Shown here: positions 42,009-49,004 of the stretch, in pieces
Position numbering within the stretch: position 1 is the first letter of the stretch
How the letters are laid out: each line of letters starts with the position of its first letter
Assembly (NCBI GenBank): GCA_017308495.1
Contig: JAFKES010000075.1
Coordinates: forward strand, 1-49,004
Origin: Afipia sp.
GTDB taxonomy: Bacteria; Pseudomonadota; Alphaproteobacteria; Rhizobiales; Xanthobacteraceae
Direction: 5' to 3'
DNA length: 49,004 nucleotides
The notes under the pieces: model-generated
Told to the model about the DNA's origin: nothing
The model's input: only the letters and a program-made list of their open reading frames with translations
Databases searched by the model: none
Position numbers and translations under genes: made by a program

Positions 42009-42026
42009 TTCCCCGCAAGCGGGGAG
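42009..42026 (-). other. GC-rich hairpin after zapE
   Basis: TTCCCCGC-aa-GCGGGGAG makes a compact stem about 13 bp after the zapE stop, without a T-run. It probably separates zapE from mdh on the minus strand; weak evidence for termination. Confidence 0.4.
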
Positions 42027-42038
42027 GAAAGGCCGGCG

Positions 42039-43226
42039 TCATGTCTCGACCAGGCCGGTGGTCGCACCGCTGGCGGAAGAATCGCGGTGGCCGTGCGGCA
42101 GCGCCAGGTAGGATTCCGAGCCCATCTCGATCAGCCGCGAGGCGGTGCGCTTGAATTCGTTGGCTTCGGTGCCCTCGGTGGCGCTGTAGAGCGACACCGG
42201 ATCGGCCGCCGCCGAGGCCATCAGCTTCACCTTGTTGTCGTACAGCGCGTCGATCAGGGTGATGAAGCGCTTGGCGGTGTTGCGGTCCTCGTAGGCCATC
42301 GCCGGAATGTGGTCGATGATCAGGGTGTGATAATCGTGCGCGAGGCGCAGATAGTCCGACGCGCCGAGCGGCTTCTCACACAGGTCAGCGAAAGGAAAGC
42401 GCGCCACGCCCTGGACCGACTGCGGCACCCGCAGCACCCGCCCCTTGACGGTGAGGTCGCGCGGGCGCGGCGTCGCCCCGCCGGTCAGCCGCGACCACGT
42501 CCGGTCGAGCACAGCGTCGGCGGCATGGTCGGCGGGCACCAGCCACATCTTGATGCCGGCGAGCTTCTCCAGCCGGAAATCGGTGCGCGCGTCGAGCCGC
42601 ATCACCTCCATGCGCTCCTTCAACTGGGCGATAAAGGGCAGGAACAGCGCCCGGTTGAGGCCGCCCTTGTAGAGATCGTCCGGGGCGACGTTGGAGGTCG
42701 CCACCACCACAGTGCCAAGCTCGAACAGCCGGCTGAACAGCCGGCCGAGGATCATGGCGTCGGCGATGTCGGTGACGTGAAATTCGTCGAAGCACAACAG
42801 CCACGCCTCCTCGAAGATCGAGGCCGCGGTGAGCCGCACCGGATCGGTGTCGGAAATCTCGCCGCGCGCGATCTTCTGGCGGAAACCGTAAATCCGCTCA
42901 TGGGTGTCGGCCATGAATTCGTGGAAATGGGCGCGGCGCTTGTGGGCCACCGAACTGCTGTCGAAGAACAGGTCCATCAGCATGGTCTTGCCGCGGCCGA
43001 CCTCCCCATGGATGTAAAGCCCACGCGGCGGCGTCGAATCCCGCCGGTCGGCGAACAGCCGCTGCAACAGCCCGCCGCCCCGGCCAGGTCGGTAGCCGAC
43101 GAGCCGCGCTTCCAGCGCCGAAAACGCCTCGACGGCGTCGGCCTGGGCGGGATCGGCCTCGATGGCGCCGGACGTGACCAGCGACTGATAGCTGCGGCGG
43201 AACGAGGCGGGGGACGGAGCATTCAT
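42039..43226 (-). CDS. zapE: Cell division protein ZapE (AFG1-like ATPase)
   Basis: This 395-residue P-loop ATPase has Walker A GEVGRGKT (74-81), Walker B LLCFDEFHVTD (about 151-161) and the AFG1 segment ADTHERIYGFRQK. Family members act on the Z-ring (E. coli ZapE) or in mitochondrial protein quality control (AFG1). It is slightly longer than E. coli ZapE, with a short C-terminal tail. It lies upstream of mdh on the same strand, with a hairpin and a probable promoter between. Confidence 0.93.
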   Translation of the reverse strand: MNAPSPASFRRSYQSLVTSGAIEADPAQADAVEAFSALEARLVGYRPGRGGGLLQRLFADRRDSTPPRGLYIHGEVGRGKTMLMDLFFDSSSVAHKRRAHFHEFMADTHERIYGFRQKIARGEISDTDPVRLTAASIFEEAWLLCFDEFHVTDIADAMILGRLFSRLFELGTVVVATSNVAPDDLYKGGLNRALFLPFIAQLKERMEVMRLDARTDFRLEKLAGIKMWLVPADHAADAVLDRTWSRLTGGATPRPRDLTVKGRVLRVPQSVQGVARFPFADLCEKPLGASDYLRLAHDYHTLIIDHIPAMAYEDRNTAKRFITLIDALYDNKVKLMASAAADPVSLYSATEGTEANEFKRTASRLIEMGSESYLALPHGHRDSSASGATTGLVET

Positions 43227-43283
43227 GGTCCGCTAACGGCCAGAACATGCCGAAGAATGCAAGTGCGCTGTGGCAAGGCGCGG

Positions 43284-43820
43284 TCAGGCGCTCAGCGCAT
43301 AGGTGTCCTCAACCACGTAAGGTCCTCCGCCGACCGAAGCCCGCGACGAGAACAGCACGAAGCGCGACGCCATGAAACTGCGGGTCGGGAAATAGCCGCG
43401 CAGCGACAGATAGTCGGCCACGTCCCGGTTGGAGGCGTCGCGCAGCCGCGCCAGCGTCACATGCGGGATGAACTTGCGGCCTTCGGGATCGAGGCCGAAA
43501 CGCCGGATCAGCCGCTCGAGCTCCGCCTGCAGCTCCATCAGCGGCCGGCTTGGCACCACCGAGGCCACCACCGCGCGCGGCTTCTTGCCGCCGAAGGAGG
43601 ACAGACCCTGAAGCGCCACCTCGAACGGCTTGCGGTTGATCCGCTCCAGCGTGGAAGCGATCTCGCTGGCGGCGAGGCCGTCGATATCGCCGATGAAGCG
43701 CAGGGTGACGTGATAATTTTCGGGATCGATCCAGCGGGCGCCCGGCAACCCGCCCCGCAGATCCGAAAGGGTCCGGCCGATGTCGGCGGGAATTTCCAGC
43801 CCCGTGAACAAGCGCGGCAT
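43284..43820 (-). CDS. thpR: RNA 2',3'-cyclic phosphodiesterase (2'-5' RNA ligase family)
   Basis: This 178-residue 2H phosphoesterase has both catalytic His-x-Thr motifs: H37-V-T39 (NYHVTLRF) and H120-V-T122 (PHVTLARL). MPRLFTGLEIPADI is the usual start; an upstream frame to 43850 adds residues without similarity. The family opens 2',3'-cyclic phosphate RNA ends and joins RNA in vitro; the natural substrate is unclear. It lies 57 bp upstream of zapE. Confidence 0.93.
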   Translation of the reverse strand: MPRLFTGLEIPADIGRTLSDLRGGLPGARWIDPENYHVTLRFIGDIDGLAASEIASTLERINRKPFEVALQGLSSFGGKKPRAVVASVVPSRPLMELQAELERLIRRFGLDPEGRKFIPHVTLARLRDASNRDVADYLSLRGYFPTRSFMASRFVLFSSRASVGGGPYVVEDTYALSA

Positions 43821-43942
43821 CACTGGTCTCCTCGTGACTGGAGAGGACAACGAATCACCCGTCGTCCGTTTTTACCGCACCACCATGACAGTGCGAAGCG
43901 GCATGGCGCCGGGCACGAACCCTTCCCCACAGCGCGTCAGCT

Positions 43943-44662
43943 TCACTTCGCCACACGATCCTTCAGAAAGGCTTCGACCGTGGGCAGGATGCGCGCCACG
44001 ACGACGTCGACGCCCTCCGCGGTCGGATGCAGCCCGTCCGGCATGGTGAGCTTCGGATTCGTCGTCACGCCGTCGAGAAAAAACGGATACAGCGGCACGT
44101 CGTAGGTGCGGGCGAGATCGGGATAGATGCTGTTGAATTTCGCGCCATAATCCGCGCCGAGATTGGGCGGCGCGACCATGCCGGCCAAGAGCACCGGCAG
44201 ATTGCGCGCCTTGAGCCGCTTGACGATGTCTTCCAGCGCGTTGCGCGCCACCTGCGGATCAACCCCGCGCAGCGCGTCGTTGGCGCCCAATTCGACGATC
44301 ACCGCGCTAGCGTCGGCGGGGATCGACCAGTCGAGCCGCGCCAGCCCGCCCGAGGTGGTGTCGCCGGACACTCCCGCGTTATGGACATCGACGGCAAAGC
44401 CCCGTGCCCGCAGCGCCTTTTCCAGCCGCGCCGGAAACGCCGACGATGCCGGCAATCCGTAGCCGGCGGTGAGGGAATCGCCCAGCACCACCAGCTTGAC
44501 CGGCTTCACATCCCCGGCATTGACGGCGGCCGCCGGGGCTTGCGCCCCCGCCGGCCCCGACATCGCCATGATTGCCCCCGCTGCTGCGACGACGCACGCG
44601 GCAACAAACCTCCGGGCCCGCCTCTCGACCGCCGCGCCGAACGCCCCATATGAGAACCCCAT
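43943..44662 (-). CDS. tesA: GDSL/SGNH arylesterase (TesA-like), exported
   Basis: This 239-residue hydrolase has a signal peptide (basic ERRARRF then [17 protein letters not shown], ending near AGA-QA at 40) and an SGNH domain. The nucleophile is S63 in [12 protein letters not shown]; the oxyanion Gly/Asn are in NAGVSGDTT and [11 protein letters not shown]209 and H212 are in MPDGLHPT. It should cleave thioesters or aryl esters in the periplasm. GAGGTGAG precedes the ATG at 44662, whose codon overlaps the divergent ABC gene's start (CATG, 44660-44663). This tesA/ybbA/ybbP neighbourhood is also known from E. coli. Confidence 0.9.
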   Translation of the reverse strand: MGFSYGAFGAAVERRARRFVAACVVAAAGAIMAMSGPAGAQAPAAAVNAGDVKPVKLVVLGDSLTAGYGLPASSAFPARLEKALRARGFAVDVHNAGVSGDTTSGGLARLDWSIPADASAVIVELGANDALRGVDPQVARNALEDIVKRLKARNLPVLLAGMVAPPNLGADYGAKFNSIYPDLARTYDVPLYPFFLDGVTTNPKLTMPDGLHPTAEGVDVVVARILPTVEAFLKDRVAK

Positions 44663-45401
44663 GGACAGTCTCACCTCATCTCCGCCGCGCGTCGCCGCCG
44701 ATGCCATTGCCATTGCAAACGTCAACCTCTCCCTCGGGAGCGGTGCCGCCCGCGTCCATATCCTCAAGGACGTCAGCCTGCACGTCGCCCCCGGCGAAGC
44801 GGTCGGCCTGATCGGCCCCTCCGGCTCGGGCAAATCCACCCTGCTGATGGTGACCGCCGGACTGGAACGCCCCGACAGCGGAGAGGTGGTGGTGAACGGC
44901 ACGTCGTTCAATGCTCTCGACGAGGACGGGCTGGCGCGGTTTCGCGGCCGCCATGTCGGCATCGTGTTCCAGTCGTTCCATCTCATCCCCACCATGACCG
45001 CGCTGGAGAACGTCGCAGTGCCGCTCGAACTCGCCGGCCGCGCCGACGCCGCCGACCGCGCAACGGCGGAACTCACCGGTGTCGGCCTTGGCCACCGGCT
45101 GCACCACTATCCGTCGCAACTGTCCGGCGGCGAGCAGCAGCGCGTGGCGCTGGCCCGCGCGCTGGCCCCGGACCCGGCGATCCTGGTCGCGGACGAACCC
45201 ACCGGCAATCTCGACGAAACCACCGGCCGCCAGATCGTCGATCTGTTGTTCACCAAGCACCGCGAGCGCGGCATGACGCTGGTGCTGGTGACCCACGACA
45301 ACGTCCTCGCCCGGCGCTGCGACCGCGTGGTGCGGCTGCGCTCCGGCCGCATCGACGACGCCGTGGAGATGCGCCCTCGCCTCGGAACGGCGGCGCAATG
45401 A
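44661..45401 (+). CDS. ABC transporter ATP-binding protein (YbbA/LolD-like)
   Basis: This 246-residue ATPase has Walker [10 protein letters not shown] (52-60), the Q-loop [17 protein letters not shown], signature [15 protein letters not shown], Walker [13 protein letters not shown] and the switch His in VLVTHDN. It is of the MacB/LolD/YbbA group that drives FtsX-type permeases. Its stop overlaps the permease start (ATGA, 45398-45401), so the two make one exporter. ATG at 44661 shares its first two bases with the divergent esterase start codon. No strong ribosome binding site is seen. Confidence 0.93.
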   Translation: MDSLTSSPPRVAADAIAIANVNLSLGSGAARVHILKDVSLHVAPGEAVGLIGPSGSGKSTLLMVTAGLERPDSGEVVVNGTSFNALDEDGLARFRGRHVGIVFQSFHLIPTMTALENVAVPLELAGRADAADRATAELTGVGLGHRLHHYPSQLSGGEQQRVALARALAPDPAILVADEPTGNLDETTGRQIVDLLFTKHRERGMTLVLVTHDNVLARRCDRVVRLRSGRIDDAVEMRPRLGTAAQ

Positions 45402-47980
45402 CCTCGTCCCCCCTCGACGCGCCACGCAGACCTACCGCGACGCTGGCGCTGCGTTATGCGCTGCGCGAACTGCGCGGCGGCCTGCGCGGCTTCTACGTTT
45501 TCATCGCCTGCATCGCGCTCGGCGTGATGGCGATCGCCGGGGTCGGATCGTTGGCCGGGAGCCTCAATCAGGGCCTCGACCGGCAGGGCCGCATCCTGCT
45601 CGGCGGCGACGTCTCGTTCGCACTGATGCAGCGCGAGGCCAGCGCGGACGAGCGCGCCTTTCTCGACGCCCGCGGCCAGGTCTCAGCCGCCGCGATAATG
45701 CGCGCCATGGCACATTCATCGGCGCACTCGGCCAAAGACGAATTCGCGCTGGTCGATCTCAAGGCCGTCGACGGCAACTATCCGATGCTCGGCGCGGTGA
45801 TGCTGACGCCGGCAATGCCGGTCCACGACTTGCTGGCCGAGCGCGACGGCGCGTTCGGCGCGGGCGCCGACGCGGTACTGCTGGCGCGCCTTGGCCTCAA
45901 CCCCGGCGATCGCATCACCGTCGGCAACGCCACCTTCGAAGTCCGCGCAACAGTCGTCTCCGAGCCCGACAAGCTCGCCGGCGGCGTCGGCCTCGGACCG
46001 CGCCTGCTGGTCAGCGAACGGGCGCTACGCGCCACCGGCCTGTTGCAGCCGGGCTCGCTGGTGCGCTGGATCTACCGCCTGCGGTTGCCGGATGCAGTGG
46101 CCGGCGACAGCGCCACCCGTGATCTGGTCAAGGCCGCCGAGGCGGCGCTGCCGCAGGCAGGATGGGACATCCGCACCCGCGACAACGCCTCGCCGCAACT
46201 GGAGCGCAGCATCACCCGCTTCACCCAGTTTCTCACGCTGGTCGGGCTCGCCGCGCTGCTGGTCGGCGGTGTCGGAGTCGCCAACGCCGTCCGCAGTCAT
46301 CTCGACGCGCGGCGCGAGGTGATCGCGACCTTCAAGGCGCTGGGCGCGACGGGACGCGAGGTGTTCGCCATCTACCTCACCCAGGTGATGATGCTGGCGA
46401 TCCTGGGATCGCTGATCGGCCTCGCCCTCGGCGCGGCGCTGCCCTTCGCCCTCGTCGGCCTGTTCGGAAAGATCCTGCCGCTGCCGGTGGAGGCCACTCT
46501 CCATGGCGGCGAACTGGCGCTAGCGCTGGCCTACGGCCTGCTCACGGCGCTGGCCTTCGGGCTGTGGCCGCTCGGCCGCGTCCACGACGTCGCGGTGGCG
46601 ACCCTGTTCCGCGAGGAGGTCGTCGCCGAATTCCGATGGCCGCGCCGGCGTTACCTCGCGCTGATGGCCGTGGTGATCGCGCTGTTGATCGCGGTCGCCA
46701 TCGGCCTCGCTTACGACCGGCGGATCGCAACCGTGTTCGTCATCGCCAGCATCGCGGTGTTCGCGCTGCTGCGCGCCATCGCGTCGGCGCTGATGCAGGC
46801 GGCGCGGCGCCTGCCGCGGCCGCGCTTTCCGATGCTGCGGCTGGCGATCGCCAACATCCATCGCCCCGGCGCGCTGACGCCATCGGTGGTGATGTCGCTC
46901 GGGCTTGGCCTCGCGGTGCTGGTGACCATCACCCAGATCGACGGCAATCTGCGGCGGCAGTTCATGGCGGCGCTGCCGGAGCACGCGCCCTCGTTCTACT
47001 TCATCGACATTCCCGCCACCGACGCCGCGCGGTTCAAGACATTCCTGCAGCAGAACGCACCGGCCGCCACCGTCGAGATGGTGCCGATGCTGCGCGGCCG
47101 CATCGTCTCCGCCCGCGGCGTCAAGGCCGAGGAGTTGCAGCCCGCCCAGGACGCCGCCTGGGTACTGCAGAGCGACCGCGGCCTGACCTATACCGGCGAG
47201 ATTCCGCGCGGCTCCAAGGTGGTCGCAGGCCAGTGGTGGGGCGCCGACTATCGCGGGCCGCCGCTGGTCTCGCTGGAGAAGAAGATCGCCGACGGCCTCG
47301 GCCTCGCGATCGGCGACGACATCACCGTCAACGTGCTCGGCCGCGACATCACCGCGAAGATCGGCAACCTGCGCACGGTGGACTGGCAGAGCCTCGGCAT
47401 CAATTTCGTGCTGGTCTATTCGCCAAACGCCTTCGCCGGCGCGCCGCATACCGACATCGCCACCCTGACCGAGGCGGCCCCCACCGTCGCCGGCGACACC
47501 AAACTGGTGAAGGCGGTGGCCGAGGCCTTTCCCATGGTCACCAGCGTGCGCGTCCGCGAGGCGCTGACCACCATCGGCGCCATGGTCGCCAACCTCGTGC
47601 TGGCGATCCGCGGCGCAAGTTCGGTGACGCTGATCGCCGCCATCCTGGTGCTGGGCGGGGCGCTGGCGGCCGGCCACCGCCACCGGGTCTATGACGCCGT
47701 GATCCTCAAGACCCTGGGGGCGACCCGGGTCCGGCTGCTCGGCGCCTACGCACTGGAATACCTTTTGATCGGCCTGGCCACCGCGGTGTTCGGCGTCGCC
47801 GCCGGCTCAATCGCCGCCTGGCAGATCGTGACCCGGCTGATGACGCTCGGTTTCGTGTGGCAGGCGGGCAGCGCGGCGGCCGTGGTGCTGGCGGCGCTCG
47901 CCGTCACCGTGGGGCTAGGCCTCGCCGGAACGTTACTGGCCCTTAACCAAAAGCCGGCGGCGGTGCTGCGCCACTTATGA
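45398..47980 (+). CDS. FtsX-family ABC permease (YbbP-like)
   Basis: This 860-residue permease has an N-terminal membrane helix (about 27-48, FYVFIACIALGVMAIAGVG), a large periplasmic domain, and a first FtsX block (about 270-400, LVGLAALLVGGVGVANAVRS). Two central helices (about 425-470), a second periplasmic region and a C-terminal FtsX block (about 740-855) follow. This two-block layout with about ten helices is typical of YbbP. With YbbA it forms a predicted envelope exporter or lipid/lipoprotein extractor of unknown substrate, here beside the TesA-like esterase as in E. coli. Confidence 0.92.
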   Translation: MTSSPLDAPRRPTATLALRYALRELRGGLRGFYVFIACIALGVMAIAGVGSLAGSLNQGLDRQGRILLGGDVSFALMQREASADERAFLDARGQVSAAAIMRAMAHSSAHSAKDEFALVDLKAVDGNYPMLGAVMLTPAMPVHDLLAERDGAFGAGADAVLLARLGLNPGDRITVGNATFEVRATVVSEPDKLAGGVGLGPRLLVSERALRATGLLQPGSLVRWIYRLRLPDAVAGDSATRDLVKAAEAALPQAGWDIRTRDNASPQLERSITRFTQFLTLVGLAALLVGGVGVANAVRSHLDARREVIATFKALGATGREVFAIYLTQVMMLAILGSLIGLALGAALPFALVGLFGKILPLPVEATLHGGELALALAYGLLTALAFGLWPLGRVHDVAVATLFREEVVAEFRWPRRRYLALMAVVIALLIAVAIGLAYDRRIATVFVIASIAVFALLRAIASALMQAARRLPRPRFPMLRLAIANIHRPGALTPSVVMSLGLGLAVLVTITQIDGNLRRQFMAALPEHAPSFYFIDIPATDAARFKTFLQQNAPAATVEMVPMLRGRIVSARGVKAEELQPAQDAAWVLQSDRGLTYTGEIPRGSKVVAGQWWGADYRGPPLVSLEKKIADGLGLAIGDDITVNVLGRDITAKIGNLRTVDWQSLGINFVLVYSPNAFAGAPHTDIATLTEAAPTVAGDTKLVKAVAEAFPMVTSVRVREALTTIGAMVANLVLAIRGASSVTLIAAILVLGGALAAGHRHRVYDAVILKTLGATRVRLLGAYALEYLLIGLATAVFGVAAGSIAAWQIVTRLMTLGFVWQAGSAAAVVLAALAVTVGLGLAGTLLALNQKPAAVLRHL

Positions 47981-48187
47981 CAATTTGTAGCAGCGATGAC
48001 AGGGTTTTGCGACATTCGGCCGCGCGCCCATGCTTGTGCGTGACGTGTTAGTTTCCCACATACCGAGCGGGTTCAGATTCCGGCTTGATGCCATCACAGG
48101 ATGGTCTAACAATCGGAATTCTGGGACAAAATCATTTCTGGCGGCGCCGACCCTTCGCGCTCGCCAGTCAAACACGAGGTTTCGACA
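47981..48187 (+). promoter_or_regulatory. Promoter region of the Bax inhibitor-1 gene
   Basis: Two candidate starts are visible in this 207-bp spacer. CTTG followed 18 bp later by CCCACAT (around 48032-48060) loosely resembles an alphaproteobacterial RpoH promoter. TTGATG with TAACAA 16 bp later (around 48086-48113) is sigma-70-like, and its spacer holds the small hairpin CCATC-acag-GATGG. Neither is strong. Confidence 0.3.
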
Positions 48188-49003
48188 ATGTCGGACTTAG
48201 ACCGCAACTACGCTTCTCCTTTCGGCCGGGCCGCCGGTCGTGCGGACGCTGCGACCGTCGACGCCGGTCTGCGCTCGTACATGCTCAAGATCTACAACTA
48301 CATGTCGATCGGCCTCGCCATCACCGGCTTCGCGGCGCTGGGCGTCTACATGTGGGCTGTCACCGGTGACGTGTCCGCGGCGGCGAAGTCCGCCACGGGC
48401 GCGGCGTTCCGCGTCTCGGAAGGCCAGTTCCTGACGCCGTTCGGCGTACAAATGTTCGTGAGCCCGCTGAAGTGGGTGTTCATCCTCGCGCCTCTGGTGA
48501 TGGTGTTCGCCATCTCCTTCGGCATCAACCGCCTCAAGCCCGCCACCGCCCAGATGATGTTCTGGGTGTTCTCGGCGCTGATGGGCGTGTCGCTGTCGTC
48601 GATCTTCCTCGTCTACACCCACACCTCGATCGTGCGGGTGTTCTTCATCACCGCCGCCTCGTTCGGCGCGCTGAGCCTCTACGGCTACACCACCAAGCGC
48701 GACATGACGGGCATGGGATCGTTCCTGATGATGGGCCTGTTCGGCGTCATCATCGCGAGCCTGGTCAACCTGTTCATCGCCTCCTCGGCGCTGCAGTTCG
48801 TGGTCTCGGTGGTCGGCGTGCTGGTGTTCGCGGGCCTCACCGCCTGGGACACCCAGCGCCTGAAGAACGACTACATCTACGGCTACGCCAGCCAGGGCGG
48901 CGAAGTGGCGGAGCGGGCGGCCATCACCGGCGCGCTGTCGCTCTACCTCAACTTCATCAACCTGTTCACGCTGCTGCTGCAGCTGCTCGGACAGCGCAAC
49001 TAG
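48188..49003 (+). CDS. Bax inhibitor-1/YccA family membrane protein
   Basis: This 271-residue protein has about seven membrane helices after a 25-residue soluble N-terminus. MLKIYNYMSIGLAITGFAAL is helix 1, and VFSALMGVSLSSIFLVYTHT carries the usual BI-1 segment. TAWDTQRLKNDY before the last helix is a strong family signature with the conserved Asp. Members include E. coli YccA and YbhL, substrates or modulators of FtsH, and pH-sensitive calcium leak channels in Bacillus. Its role here is unknown. The gene is complete; the stop ends one base before the window edge. Confidence 0.94.
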   Translation: MSDLDRNYASPFGRAAGRADAATVDAGLRSYMLKIYNYMSIGLAITGFAALGVYMWAVTGDVSAAAKSATGAAFRVSEGQFLTPFGVQMFVSPLKWVFILAPLVMVFAISFGINRLKPATAQMMFWVFSALMGVSLSSIFLVYTHTSIVRVFFITAASFGALSLYGYTTKRDMTGMGSFLMMGLFGVIIASLVNLFIASSALQFVVSVVGVLVFAGLTAWDTQRLKNDYIYGYASQGGEVAERAAITGALSLYLNFINLFTLLLQLLGQRN

Positions 49004-49004
49004 A

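Noticed and set aside
42087-44105. A 672-codon open frame antisense to zapE and thpR
   Set aside because: Shadow of two well-supported genes, with no start context or domain.

Overview
The window is chromosomal DNA of a high-GC alphaproteobacterium. Protein sequences and gene order (rplU-rpmA-GNAT-obgE-proB-proA-nadD-rsfS-rlmH-envC-ctpA-rppH, atpHAGDC as a separate F1 operon, mdh-sucCD-sucAB-lpdA) point to the Rhodopseudomonas/Bradyrhizobium/Nitrobacter group (Nitrobacteraceae, Hyphomicrobiales). Intergenic palindromic repeats of a kind common in that group agree. This assignment comes from recognition, not from a database search. Most of the window is conserved housekeeping sequence. I see no prophage, IS element, CRISPR array, tRNA or rRNA.

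Layout. (1) 1-3583: a three-subunit molybdenum hydroxylase operon of the xanthine dehydrogenase/CO dehydrogenase family (FAD, 2Fe-2S and truncated Mo subunits, minus strand). It is divergent from a TetR regulator across two related palindromes, and a cupin gene follows convergently. (2) 3719-4795: a ROK-type sugar kinase-like protein whose motifs occur in circularly permuted order, the most unusual protein here. (3) 4924-6562: rplU-rpmA with promoter and terminator, then a GNAT acetyltransferase. (4) 6592-9226: a small accessory patch with a nested palindrome, a TetR/EamA-exporter divergent pair with operator-like repeats, and a second EamA transporter. (5) 9545-19828: obgE, proB, proA, nadD, rsfS, rlmH, envC, ctpA, terminator, a YibQ-like deacetylase and rppH. 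(6) 19837-26178: a glycosyltransferase-like gene and the F1 ATP synthase operon atpH-A-G-D-C (minus), with palindromic elements in two of its spacers. (7) 26179-32007: a 773-bp spacer with an AT-rich island, rlpA-like, priA, a XerC-type recombinase, and two small membrane proteins. (8) 32053-41855: TCA-cycle genes on the minus strand, transcribed mdh-sucC-sucD-sucA-odhB-SDR-lpdA, with hairpins dividing them. (9) 42039-49003: zapE, thpR, a GDSL esterase divergent from an ABC exporter pair with overlapping start codons, and a Bax inhibitor-1 family protein.

The blocks cover ribosome assembly (L21, L27, ObgE, RsfS, RlmH), proline and NAD synthesis, envelope remodelling (EnvC, CtpA, RlpA), ATP synthesis and the 2-oxoglutarate-to-oxaloacetate part of the TCA cycle. 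No multi-gene system looks clearly undescribed. The best leads are the permuted ROK protein, the regulator/operator pairs, the covarying palindrome in the atp operon, and the SDR gene inside the 2-oxoglutarate dehydrogenase cluster.
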